Source: Spartinivicinus poritis
Lineage (GTDB): Bacteria; Pseudomonadota; Gammaproteobacteria; Pseudomonadales; Zooshikellaceae
Length of the DNA stretch: 33,324 bases
NCBI RefSeq assembly: GCF_028858535.1
Contig: NZ_JAPMOU010000054.1
Location: 1 to 33,324 of the forward strand
Direction: 5' to 3'
Both the position numbers and the translations under genes were made by a program. Shown here one piece after another: positions 24,902 through 32,297 of the stretch; within the stretch, counting starts at the first letter, position 1, and every line of letters starts with the position of its first letter. The notes below the pieces were generated by a model, which saw nothing but the letters and a program-made list of their open reading frames with translations, did not search any database and was not told the DNA's origin.

Positions 24902-25951
24902 ATGATGAAAACCAAACAAAGAGCACTTGTCGTATGCCCTGGACGGGGTACCTACAATAAAACCGAACTGGGTTATCTACAACGTTATCATCACCAACAA
25001 CAATCATGGATAACCCAGGCTGACAACTACCGGTCAGCACAGCAGCAAATCACCCTTACTGAATTAGACAGTGCTGAACAATACTCTTTAAAGCAACATA
25101 GTGCAGGTGATAATGCTTCATCATTGATTTATGCATGTGCTTATTGTGACTTTTTAGCCATTGATCAGGACGAGTTTGAAATTGTTGCGGTTACCGGGAA
25201 TTCCATGGGGTGGTACATTAGTCTAGCGGTTGCCGCGGCTATGGAGTCAATGGATGCGTTAACGCTAATTAATACCATGGGTAATATCATGCACCAATCG
25301 CTAATGGGGGGTCAGGTAATTTATCCTTTGGTTGATGCGAATTGGCAGCTAATTGAGGGTAGACGTGCACATTTACTGGAAATGATGACAGCTATTAATC
25401 AACAGACCGATTGTGAATTATATATATCCATTGAATTGGGTGGCATGTTGGTGTTTGGTGGTAATGAATTAGCCTTAAAACAATTAACCGAAGTACTGCC
25501 GCCAGAACAAGAGCGTTTCCCAATGCGGCTGTTTAATCATGCTGCTTTTCATACCCCGCTGCAACAAGGGGTATCATCACAGGCCAAGCAATTATTAGCT
25601 CAAGACTTATTTCAGCAACCGAAGATTCCATTAGTTGATGGACAGGGAAAGCTATGGTCTCCATATAGTACTGATCCTGCTTTACTATGGGATTATACTC
25701 TTGGTCATCAAGTGATAGGCACTTATGATTTTACCAAAGCCATTCAAGTGGGGGTGAAAGAGTTCGCCCCTGATAAACTGATTATTTTAGGCCCTGGTAC
25801 CACATTGGGTGGGGCTGTCGCTCAATCATTAATTACTATCAATTGGCTAGGCTGGCAAGCTAAAGAGGATTTTATTGAAAGACAAAAAACTGATCCTTTT
25901 ATCATATCGATGGGATTGGCAGAACAACGGTCGTTGATTGCTCCTGCATAA
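24902..25951 (+). CDS. ACP S-acyltransferase (FabD/AT-domain-like)
   Basis: A 349-residue acyltransferase-fold protein. The nucleophile motif is GNSMGW (Ser about 101) where FabD has GHSLG, and the catalytic His is in FNHAAFHTPLQ (about 218). The N-terminal ALVVCPGRGTYNKTELGYL replaces the usual FPGQG start. It begins 3 bases after the fused E1 gene with no strong ribosome site, so translational coupling is likely. The last codons (from about 25938) and the stop lie in a 36-bp repeat also found at 15.8 kb, so the extreme C-terminus may be repeat-derived. It may load an acyl group made by, or linked to, the E1; this is inference. No ACP or ketosynthase is present. Confidence 0.82.
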   Translation: MMKTKQRALVVCPGRGTYNKTELGYLQRYHHQQQSWITQADNYRSAQQQITLTELDSAEQYSLKQHSAGDNASSLIYACAYCDFLAIDQDEFEIVAVTGNSMGWYISLAVAAAMESMDALTLINTMGNIMHQSLMGGQVIYPLVDANWQLIEGRRAHLLEMMTAINQQTDCELYISIELGGMLVFGGNELALKQLTEVLPPEQERFPMRLFNHAAFHTPLQQGVSSQAKQLLAQDLFQQPKIPLVDGQGKLWSPYSTDPALLWDYTLGHQVIGTYDFTKAIQVGVKEFAPDKLIILGPGTTLGGAVAQSLITINWLGWQAKEDFIERQKTDPFIISMGLAEQRSLIAPA

Positions 25952-25994
25952 ATGACATTCACACCATCCTTGGCACTTGTCGTTGATTGCTCCT
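25930..25994 (+). repeat. Repeat cluster over the 3' end of the acyltransferase gene
   Basis: Two exact 16-bp copies of GTCGTTGATTGCTCCT (25930-25945 and 25979-25994) are 49 bases apart. Between and overlapping them, 25938-25973 matches the inverted copy at 15841-15876 at 33 of 36 positions. The first copy encodes the last residues and the stop codon of the gene. Confidence 0.75.
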
Positions 25995-26045
25995 CAATAA
26001 TAACTCCTATATTTATATAATAATCTGGCTATGAAAGCTGATGGG

Positions 26046-26149
26046 TATGGAATAATAGGGTATTCTATAGCTGCGGTCGGGAACCGCTTTGGCGTTAAAG
26101 GCTAGGGATGGCCTTGTAGAGTGCCGGAAGAATACCCTGTTAATCTATA
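26046..26149 (+). repeat. Structured inverted-repeat element, copy C
   Basis: A 104-bp element between the acyltransferase and deformylase genes. The 21-bp ends (26046-26066, 26129-26149) are inverted repeats matching at 18 positions; the core is AGGGTATTCT/AGAATACCCT with one difference further out. Inside are the hairpins GCGGT-CGGGA-ACCGC (26073-26087) and AAGGC/GCCTT (26098-26115). It aligns with copy B read on the opposite strand. One stem pair is T-A in B and G-C here, a compensatory change. Confidence 0.8.
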
Positions 26150-26210
26150 TCAGGTACTGAGTTAATTTTTTGACTTCTCTGCCATACAATATGTAACGTA
26201 AGTGAGTAAC

Positions 26211-26966
26211 ATGAAAGTAAGTAGTCAATCACTAGCAATACGACAAGTGGGTGATCCTATTTTGCATCAGTCGCTTAAACCGGCTGACTTATCCAATCTT
26301 TCAGCAATATCAGCCATGATTTCCATCATGAAAGAAAGCTTGAATGGCGGGGTAGGGGTTGCCTGTAATCAGTGTTCTGCAATCAAACAGCCCGTACAAA
26401 TCATGATTATAGGGACTGATGATGAGCAATTACGGCAACAAGCCATGGAGCGTTACCCTGGTGAAACGATTCCTCATATCACCGTGATGCTTAATCCAAA
26501 AATGACCTCTGTCAGCCAGGAGACGTATTTTCCCATTTCTGGTGAAGGCTGTTTAAGTGTATTTGGCCCTATAAGAGGAAAAGTCAAACGGCATCGGTCG
26601 GTTACAGTTGAATATTGGGACGAGCAAGGCAATCAGCACTTAGAAACTTGCGAAGGCTTTTTTGCGCATATCATTCAGCATGAAATGGATCACTTGCAAG
26701 GGGTTACTTTTGTTGAAAGAATTTTTGCTGACTGTACAACAGAACAGTGTCAGCAGTTACTCAGTTATATAGATCAAGAACTTATACGACGAGAACAGTT
26801 AGGGCTTAATATAACTGAAATCGAAGTGGGACCTGCACCCCTGGTATTTGAGCGTAATGATAATGGAGGTGTTATTTTTGAACCAAAACACTTTCAGGAA
26901 GCTTTAACAGAATTAATGACGCCTACGGTTGTTGGGCTTCACAAGGTGCTCAATAATTTTTGTTGA
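26211..26966 (+). CDS. Peptide deformylase homologue with C-terminal extension
   Basis: A roughly 251-residue member of the peptide deformylase family. All three metal/active-site motifs are present: GVGVACNQ (motif 1, about 47-54), EGCLS with the metal Cys (about 114-118) and HEMDH (motif 3, about 156-160). After the catalytic core an extra C-terminal stretch of about 70 residues follows that ordinary deformylases (about 170 residues) lack. The housekeeping deformylase is normally next to fmt, which is absent, so this is probably a paralogue. The ATG at 26211 or GTG at 26202 could start it; GTGAG precedes the ATG. It may modify or protect against something specific, but no function beyond deformylase fold is supported. 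Confidence 0.87.
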   Translation: MKVSSQSLAIRQVGDPILHQSLKPADLSNLSAISAMISIMKESLNGGVGVACNQCSAIKQPVQIMIIGTDDEQLRQQAMERYPGETIPHITVMLNPKMTSVSQETYFPISGEGCLSVFGPIRGKVKRHRSVTVEYWDEQGNQHLETCEGFFAHIIQHEMDHLQGVTFVERIFADCTTEQCQQLLSYIDQELIRREQLGLNITEIEVGPAPLVFERNDNGGVIFEPKHFQEALTELMTPTVVGLHKVLNNFC

Positions 26967-27383
26967 TATGTTTGAATATACCCACCGTTCTTATACTTTC
27001 TTTTGATTAGTCAACTTATGACTATACCCATAAAGCTTGCCTAGTTTTTGGCTAAGAAACCTAAATATTTAAAACTAATCACTAAAGATACTGTTCTATG
27101 TCTTTAGTGATAATCGACCACGCTAGCCTGAATATTTCAAATATCGACGGTTTTTATTGGTCTGCTGAAATGGTCGGGCGTGTGTCAACAATAAATATAA
27201 ATTAATGTTAGCCCAAACATAGAACAGTTACTTTAACGAATATATCCAGTTTTTTGATTCAGTATCAATTGGAAACCTAAAAATACTAATGATAGGGATT
27301 TTTTGCTAGAGGTATACCATTCACGATTTATTTTTGGGGAGATAACTTATCAAAGTAACAGTTTGTGGATGAGGATCATTGCA
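26967..27383. other. Structured leader region upstream of the 834-residue protein
   Basis: About 415 bases without a gene. It contains a perfect 11-bp hairpin (27078-27088 with 27101-27111) whose loop is complementary to 27218-27228, a CGACCA/TGGTCG pair (27115-27120 with 27171-27176) and the palindrome ATATTTCAAATAT. A motif GCTAGCCTGAATATT (27122-27136) recurs with one change at 31906-31920. Confidence 0.55.
27078..27228 (+). promoter_or_regulatory. Hairpin with loop complementary to a downstream segment
   Basis: ATCACTAAAGA (27078-27088) pairs with TCTTTAGTGAT (27101-27111). The loop segment ACTGTTCTATG (27090-27100) is the exact reverse complement of CATAGAACAGT (27218-27228). The two helices could form a pseudoknot or compete. 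It lies 156-306 bases ahead of the preferred start at 27384. A regulatory RNA role is inference. Confidence 0.45.
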
Positions 27384-29888
27384 ATGTACTCAACTACTGT
27401 ATCTTTAAATAACACTGTTCATCAGCCTGCACCTAACTACATGAGTGAATCGGTTGCATATATACGCAACGGACGTATTATCAAAGTACTCAATAATGTA
27501 GAGTCAAACTCAGAAAAACCGGCTAAATGTTTTACTTTATTTAAACATTGCTTAAGTAAACATAATCATGCACCTTCATCAGTGATTGTTCCTTTGAAAA
27601 TGCGTAATGAACAAGGAGAGTGGTTACGCGAGAGTGTGGTAACAGTACTACAGTTGTTCCAAAAAAAAGTAGCTGAGTTGAATAAGCAAAAACTTCTAAC
27701 TACAAAAGAACTCAGTTCGCAACTAGACCAATTATCAGACCAATTAAATCAACAGTCTGCACCTGTCTTAAATGAAACCGAGATAAGTAGCTTTTATCAG
27801 CAGTTAAAAAAATTAGCTGATACGCTGCCTAAAACAAGTGATATACAAGAATTAGCAGAACTATTAGCTGTTCATGCAAAATTGCAAAGCTTGGCTGGTG
27901 CTCGAGAATCACTCAAGCAGCAGCTTTATCAGCAGTTGATACAATTAGAGCAACCAGGAGCCAGTAGCAAATTTCAAGCACAGTTACGCTTATCAGTGGG
28001 AGCAAGTTTACTTGGATTGGACTTACTTGAAGGCAGTATAACTATTAAAGCTATGTTTGAGGTATTAACAGAGGATGATACTGGTATTTTTGAAATTCGT
28101 TCTGCAGGTTTGAAGCTGAGCATGGCGGGAGGTGATAAATCGATTGTTGAAGGGGAGGCAGCTGTGCAAGCTGGCTATGGCACTATTTACAGTGATGAGT
28201 CATTGTTAGCATTTGTTGACCGTCAGGTAGATTCTATTATGGGGGCTTTGTTTACTGCTGCAACCAGTAAGAGTATTGGCCACTTAATGGATTGGAAACG
28301 AAACCAAACCTATGTGGAATTGCAGCAGCAGGCACTTTCTAGTCAGCATCGGCTAAATAATCTTTTGCTTAAGCAAGGGTTACCTGCTCAAGTAGTTCCA
28401 GCGTTGGGTAAAATAAAAAAAATGCCGCTAAAAATGAAATTATTTACCGGTAAGATGGCTGCTGGAGTTAACCTGTTCAGGCGAATATTTAAAGGTGAAG
28501 TATCAAAAAGTGTATTTAACGCTGATATTGCTAAGCGGCAGCCTTTGATTGATAGCTTGCAACAAGACTCCCTTCGGTTATTTCGTTATGATTCGCACTA
28601 TTATAACAAAAGTATTAATGATTTGACTCAGCTAGCCATCCAGCAGGCTGATAAACCCTTGCTAGTTAGAGCAAAGCAGGTATTAGATGGATTATTTGCA
28701 GAATATCAACATTATAGTGACTTGGCCCAGTTTTGTGATTATGCCCGTGCAAATCCAAAAAAAATTCCATCAAGTACGTTAGAACAAGCAAGACAAGTTA
28801 AAGCATCTATTGAATTGCAGAGAGAAGCAAAAGGGCGGGTTGAATACTTAAAAACGATTTCTATATCTTATATAGCGTTGTTGCAACTATACATAGCCAG
28901 TTGCCCAGTAGAACAACAGGAAGCATATAAGCAACACTATCAAGCCTTTGGGGAGCAACTAAGACAACCTGTATTTTATATCCCAGAAAGTACAATGGCT
29001 GATCAGCTTAGCTTTTCGACACGTAGCCAATTATTACGTAATGCCTTTGGTGGCACATTAACACTTGAGCTGCCTTCAGAAAATATTGGTTTAAGCCTAA
29101 GCGCTACCTATACTAATACTGAAAAACACCCAAATTATTACCGGCAAGGTGAGTTTTTAGACTTAATGATTAGCTTAGATAATCAGTTTAATATTGAGGA
29201 TATTTTATCGCTGATTGACTCTGAAAAAACGACATTTAATGGGTTGGATGCTATGTTAAAAAGCAATGATACTGAGCCAGGAGTCACACAGCAAAGCATC
29301 ATTTCACAGTTAAGACAAACCTTAAGTCATGTATTTGATGTGGGGTTAGAGCTGGGAGCAAGCCTGGAATGTCGATTTAAAAAATCAGATAAAAAACATT
29401 GGAATTTGCAGTTTGTAAGAATAAAAACTCAATTTGGTCGGGCTGCTCTGATGCCAGGTTTAGGTATAGAGATTGCGCCTACAGTGAAAGCAGCAGTGAG
29501 TGCAAAAGCAGCAGAAACCCAAACTGTTGTCAGGCAAGAGTGGTTGGGGAGTAATACCTTAAGCTATCTATTACCTATTTATAATGCCTTAAATAGCACT
29601 GAGCAGACTGAGCGCTGGCAGCTATTTACGAAACAGCATGAGAAAGAATTTAAAAAAATATTTATTGCGATCGCAACAATCGGCTCATCAGTAAGAGATG
29701 AAGTGGATAAACTTCTGGAAAAAATTGAAAGTCCAGAGTTACATGCAAGGCTGTTAACAGCAATTGGCGAATTTAAGCAAAATGCGACAGCCAATAATTA
29801 CCAGAAAGCCTTAACAGTATTTAACGAGTTTTTGTCTTATCAACAAGAAGTCCACTTTAAGCTAAGTGAAAAAGTATGGCATGATTGA
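27384..29888 (+). CDS. Large protein of unknown function (834 residues)
   Basis: I do not recognise this protein. It has no signal peptide or long membrane segment. After a variable N-terminus (1-75), residues about 85-200 are Gln/Leu-rich and likely helical or coiled coil. A beta-rich block near 200-275 (LRLSVGASLLGLDLLEGSITIKAMFEV) precedes a long helical middle (about 290-550). A second beta-rich block near 560-700 repeats the theme (LTLELPSENIGLSLSATYTN; VGLELGASLECRF; ALMPGLGIEIAPTVKAAVSA). The C-terminus is helical. The two similar beta blocks suggest an internal duplication. GAGGA at 27371-27375 supports the ATG at 27384; the frame extends upstream to a TTG at 27303. A secreted effector or toxin is possible but unsupported. 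Confidence 0.7.
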   Translation: MYSTTVSLNNTVHQPAPNYMSESVAYIRNGRIIKVLNNVESNSEKPAKCFTLFKHCLSKHNHAPSSVIVPLKMRNEQGEWLRESVVTVLQLFQKKVAELNKQKLLTTKELSSQLDQLSDQLNQQSAPVLNETEISSFYQQLKKLADTLPKTSDIQELAELLAVHAKLQSLAGARESLKQQLYQQLIQLEQPGASSKFQAQLRLSVGASLLGLDLLEGSITIKAMFEVLTEDDTGIFEIRSAGLKLSMAGGDKSIVEGEAAVQAGYGTIYSDESLLAFVDRQVDSIMGALFTAATSKSIGHLMDWKRNQTYVELQQQALSSQHRLNNLLLKQGLPAQVVPALGKIKKMPLKMKLFTGKMAAGVNLFRRIFKGEVSKSVFNADIAKRQPLIDSLQQDSLRLFRYDSHYYNKSINDLTQLAIQQADKPLLVRAKQVLDGLFAEYQHYSDLAQFCDYARANPKKIPSSTLEQARQVKASIELQREAKGRVEYLKTISISYIALLQLYIASCPVEQQEAYKQHYQAFGEQLRQPVFYIPESTMADQLSFSTRSQLLRNAFGGTLTLELPSENIGLSLSATYTNTEKHPNYYRQGEFLDLMISLDNQFNIEDILSLIDSEKTTFNGLDAMLKSNDTEPGVTQQSIISQLRQTLSHVFDVGLELGASLECRFKKSDKKHWNLQFVRIKTQFGRAALMPGLGIEIAPTVKAAVSAKAAETQTVVRQEWLGSNTLSYLLPIYNALNSTEQTERWQLFTKQHEKEFKKIFIAIATIGSSVRDEVDKLLEKIESPELHARLLTAIGEFKQNATANNYQKALTVFNEFLSYQQEVHFKLSEKVWHD

Positions 29889-30109
29889 CCTGGCTGATAT
29901 CATCATACAAAAGCAACAGCTTGAATGAAGGGCGGTTGACGAATGAACAAACAGGTCAATTGTTGCCTTTGTTAAAATCGGGGCGCTGGTTAACGATTAG
30001 TTATATTAGTCAAACCGGTAAGCAAGTGAAGTTAAAGCTATCTTTACGCGGAGCAACCGCTTCTTTATTATTTATTGATGAGCATTATACGCTACATAAA
30101 AAAGGGTAG
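29885..30109 (+). CDS. Small ORF overlapping the end of the 834-residue protein gene
   Basis: A 74-residue frame starting with TTG, overlapping the preceding stop by 4 bases (TTGA). There is no ATG in the frame and no strong ribosome site, so it is either translationally coupled or the tail of the upstream protein after a frameshift. The C-terminal LKSGRWLTISYISQTGKQVKLKLS...LLFIDEHYTLHKKG resembles by eye the small beta-barrel found at the C-terminus of DUF1631 proteins. No other feature is recognised. It is followed by a terminator. Confidence 0.5.
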   Translation: MTWLISSYKSNSLNEGRLTNEQTGQLLPLLKSGRWLTISYISQTGKQVKLKLSLRGATASLLFIDEHYTLHKKG

Positions 30110-30120
30110 TGGCTCTTTAA

Positions 30121-30172
30121 AAAGCTAAGGGTGTAAATAATTCTACACCCTTAGCTTTAAAAAGATTTTTTA
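30121..30172. terminator. Intrinsic terminator after the small ORF, facing the glsB-like gene
   Basis: AAAGCTAAGGGTGTA (30121-30135) and TACACCCTTAGCTTT (30144-30158) form a perfect 15-bp stem with an 8-base loop. It is followed by an AT tract with T6 at 30166-30171. Flanking A/T runs on both sides allow use by the convergent - strand gene as well. Confidence 0.92.
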
Positions 30173-30174
30173 AT

Positions 30175-30420
30175 TTATTTAATCAGTCGATATAAATATA
30201 ACAAGAGGAATGCACCGCCAGTGGCAATTAAAATACCTTGTAAGCTAAATGAATTGACTCCACCAAAGCCAAATAAGCTGGCAACATAGCCGCCCACTAA
30301 AGCACCTGCAATACCTAATAAAGTGGTAATGATAAAGCCGCCGCCATCACGTCCAGGCATAATCCACTTGGCCAAAATACCTGCAATCAATCCTAATACA
30401 ATCCAAGCTAAAATTCCCAT
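30175..30420 (-). CDS. GlsB/YeaQ/YmgE family small membrane protein
   Basis: An 81-residue inner-membrane protein of the transglycosylase-associated family. Three hydrophobic segments are visible (LAWIVLGLIAGILAKWI, FIITTLLGIAGALVGGYVA, GILIATGGAFLLLYLYRLI), with the conserved PGRDGGGF loop between the first two. The family is associated with stress responses; the molecular function is unknown. The ATG at 30420 follows GGGGAG at a 7-base spacing and is preferred over 30435. It converges on the small ORF with a shared terminator between. Confidence 0.93.
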   Translation of the reverse strand: MGILAWIVLGLIAGILAKWIMPGRDGGGFIITTLLGIAGALVGGYVASLFGFGGVNSFSLQGILIATGGAFLLLYLYRLIK

Positions 30421-30589
30421 ATTAAATCTCCCCATGTTTTGAGAGACTAAACTATACGCAACCTAAAATGAGTTTAGGCATTTTAACTGATGATTTTAGA
30501 TGTGCGTCACTTTAAATAGAGCTTTTAAATCACAATATTTTTGGTAATCAGTGCTTTTATTTTGAGGGTTGATCACTAGGCTGAATCTG

Positions 30590-31864
30590 TTATTTATTAA
30601 TTAAACTAGTAGGGTAATCTCCAGGTAGCCACTCCCCTAGGCTATTTTTGTCATGGTAATTAATCCATACAGCTTTTCCTGAAGTTTCTTTTAATAACTG
30701 CAAATTTTGATAGCCACTTCTGGGGACATCAAATTGAAAATGAGTACCAAACGCTGCTATACATCGAGCCGTACCTACTGACCAAGTACCTGTATCGGGT
30801 GTTACTTGCCACTCGTTAGTTTGTCTATTACGACAACTATGGGCGTAATGACTGCTACAAGCTTCAGCATTGAAACGGCCATTACGACCTTGGACAGCAC
30901 AATGTTTTCCAGCTGAATTAGTATGTGGCTCATTTTCTGCCCAGCTCCACACAGCTGCCTGCAACCGTGGATCAAATGTTGTTAACGGTTCTGCACCCAC
31001 TAAACCAAGCCCACAAGATACAGCATCACGCATCACTTGTGGGGTGATCGCTGGCGGAGGATTACCAAAGTGGCGGGTGAGCCAGGTAGCATCTTCATAA
31101 ATACGAATTAGCTGGTTTGCTACAGCTGTTGCTGAAAAGTGTTTGGTTGTGCACTTGGGGTAACCGCTAAAACTGCCGTTTTCGGTTGGCCAGTGGTCTT
31201 TAAATACTGTTGTACTCCAGGCAGGTGTAGCACAATTGCCGCCTACTAAAATGATTTGTTTACCCTGTCGCAAAATGGCTTGTTTAGTGATTGTTTGGGG
31301 AAGCTGGCGACAGCTATCAGGTCGATAGATTAAGTCACCCAAGAACTGATTTAACATCGTTAAGGCTTCAGGATAATGGCCATCCAGATGGTCTTCGAGG
31401 TAAATCATTAACAATTGATCGCGATGGGAGGGCTTTCTTAACCATGTATTGATTTCTTTTATAGTTGTTGTAAAACGCCGATCAAAAATACTACAACCTG
31501 TGTGCTTATCCGTACCATGGCATAACAAAACCTCTTTTTTGGCCCGGGTACCTAATGTCCAGTGAATATCTAACTCGATAGCACGGATACCATAATCTAG
31601 TTGCTGACTAATACTGAGTTGATGGTTAGGATCCCAGTAACTGCCCAGAGTGGTATAGGCTTTTGAGTTATAACTGTTATGAGTATATAAAAAAGTACTA
31701 CGGCCTAACGGCTCACTAATATCCAGCTTAATTTGTAGTTGAATAGCACGATTAAGCCAGCTTTGTGGGTAGCTGTTAGCTGAAGTGGTTGCGGTATATA
31801 GTAGAATAAACAATAAAGGGATAGAAAGTCGTATATTGGATGGCAAGGCAATAATTAAACACAT
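30590..31864 (-). CDS. Secreted PI-PLC-like phosphodiesterase with Cys-rich C-terminal module
   Basis: A 424-residue exported protein. The signal peptide ends near TTSA (about 29). The catalytic part is a PI-PLC X-domain-like TIM barrel with THNSYNS (His62), AIELDIHW (Glu97, Asp99) and LLCHGTD (His116). Other barrel strands include LLMIYLEDHLDGH. The C-terminal part (about 315-420) has paired Cys residues with the pattern AVWSWAENEPH...HCAVQGRNGRF...SCRN...W...TGTWSVG..RC, resembling a lectin-like module in other PLC-like proteins. AAGGAC upstream of the ATG at 31864 is the ribosome site. It probably acts on phosphoinositides or glycosyl-PI of a host; this is inference. Confidence 0.88.
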   Translation of the reverse strand: MCLIIALPSNIRLSIPLLFILLYTATTSANSYPQSWLNRAIQLQIKLDISEPLGRSTFLYTHNSYNSKAYTTLGSYWDPNHQLSISQQLDYGIRAIELDIHWTLGTRAKKEVLLCHGTDKHTGCSIFDRRFTTTIKEINTWLRKPSHRDQLLMIYLEDHLDGHYPEALTMLNQFLGDLIYRPDSCRQLPQTITKQAILRQGKQIILVGGNCATPAWSTTVFKDHWPTENGSFSGYPKCTTKHFSATAVANQLIRIYEDATWLTRHFGNPPPAITPQVMRDAVSCGLGLVGAEPLTTFDPRLQAAVWSWAENEPHTNSAGKHCAVQGRNGRFNAEACSSHYAHSCRNRQTNEWQVTPDTGTWSVGTARCIAAFGTHFQFDVPRSGYQNLQLLKETSGKAVWINYHDKNSLGEWLPGDYPTSLINK

Positions 31865-32297
31865 TTTGTAAAGTCCTTTTTTATTTTTATTGGCTCCTTA
31901 ATCAGGCTAGCCTAAATATTCGTTTCGCGAATAATTTTTTATGGCCATAGCAGACAATGAGGCTGCTAAAAGACTCTAGCACGGCAATAGGTTTACTAAA
32001 ATAGTACAAAAAACTGTGAACCTTTAACTTTAAATTTAAAAGCAAATAAATAAAAATACGACAAGAAACTCAAGAAAGTTTTTGAATGATCCTTAACTAC
32101 TCCCAAGAATTGAAGGGAAACTGAACTAGCCATGGAGGACAACCGTGAATTTTAGTTTCAATTAAACCAATTTCCTTGTATTTCCTACCTGTACTTTATC
32201 CTCTGGCCATAAACTCAGAAGGGGATAGAAAGATATTTACTGAATGTTAGCTGCAGAAATGTATTTACTATAAACAACTCATCCAGTGGTCGTTGTA
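31865..32297. other. Intergenic region between the PLC-like and porin-like genes
   Basis: About 430 bases, AT-rich, a divergent promoter region. A TATTCG/CGAATA hairpin (31917-31933) is followed by six T, terminator-like on the + strand, but no + strand gene ends there. The segment 31906-31944 is similar in layout to 27122-27160. No gene was found; very short frames after a GGAGGAC at 32134-32140 were not believed. Confidence 0.45.

Noticed and set aside
27303-27383. Upstream TTG start for the 834-residue protein
   Set aside because: No ribosome site was seen for TTG 27303, while GAGGA precedes ATG 27384 at good spacing. The longer form cannot be excluded entirely.
31917-31940. TATTCG/CGAATA hairpin plus T-run as a terminator
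   Set aside because: The stem is AT-rich and only 6 bp, and no + strand gene ends near it. It was kept only as part of a shared motif.
32134-32165. GGAGGAC followed by a GTG micro-ORF, as a leader peptide
   Set aside because: Only six codons, no downstream attenuator, and the site lies 130 bases from the next gene; chance is likely.
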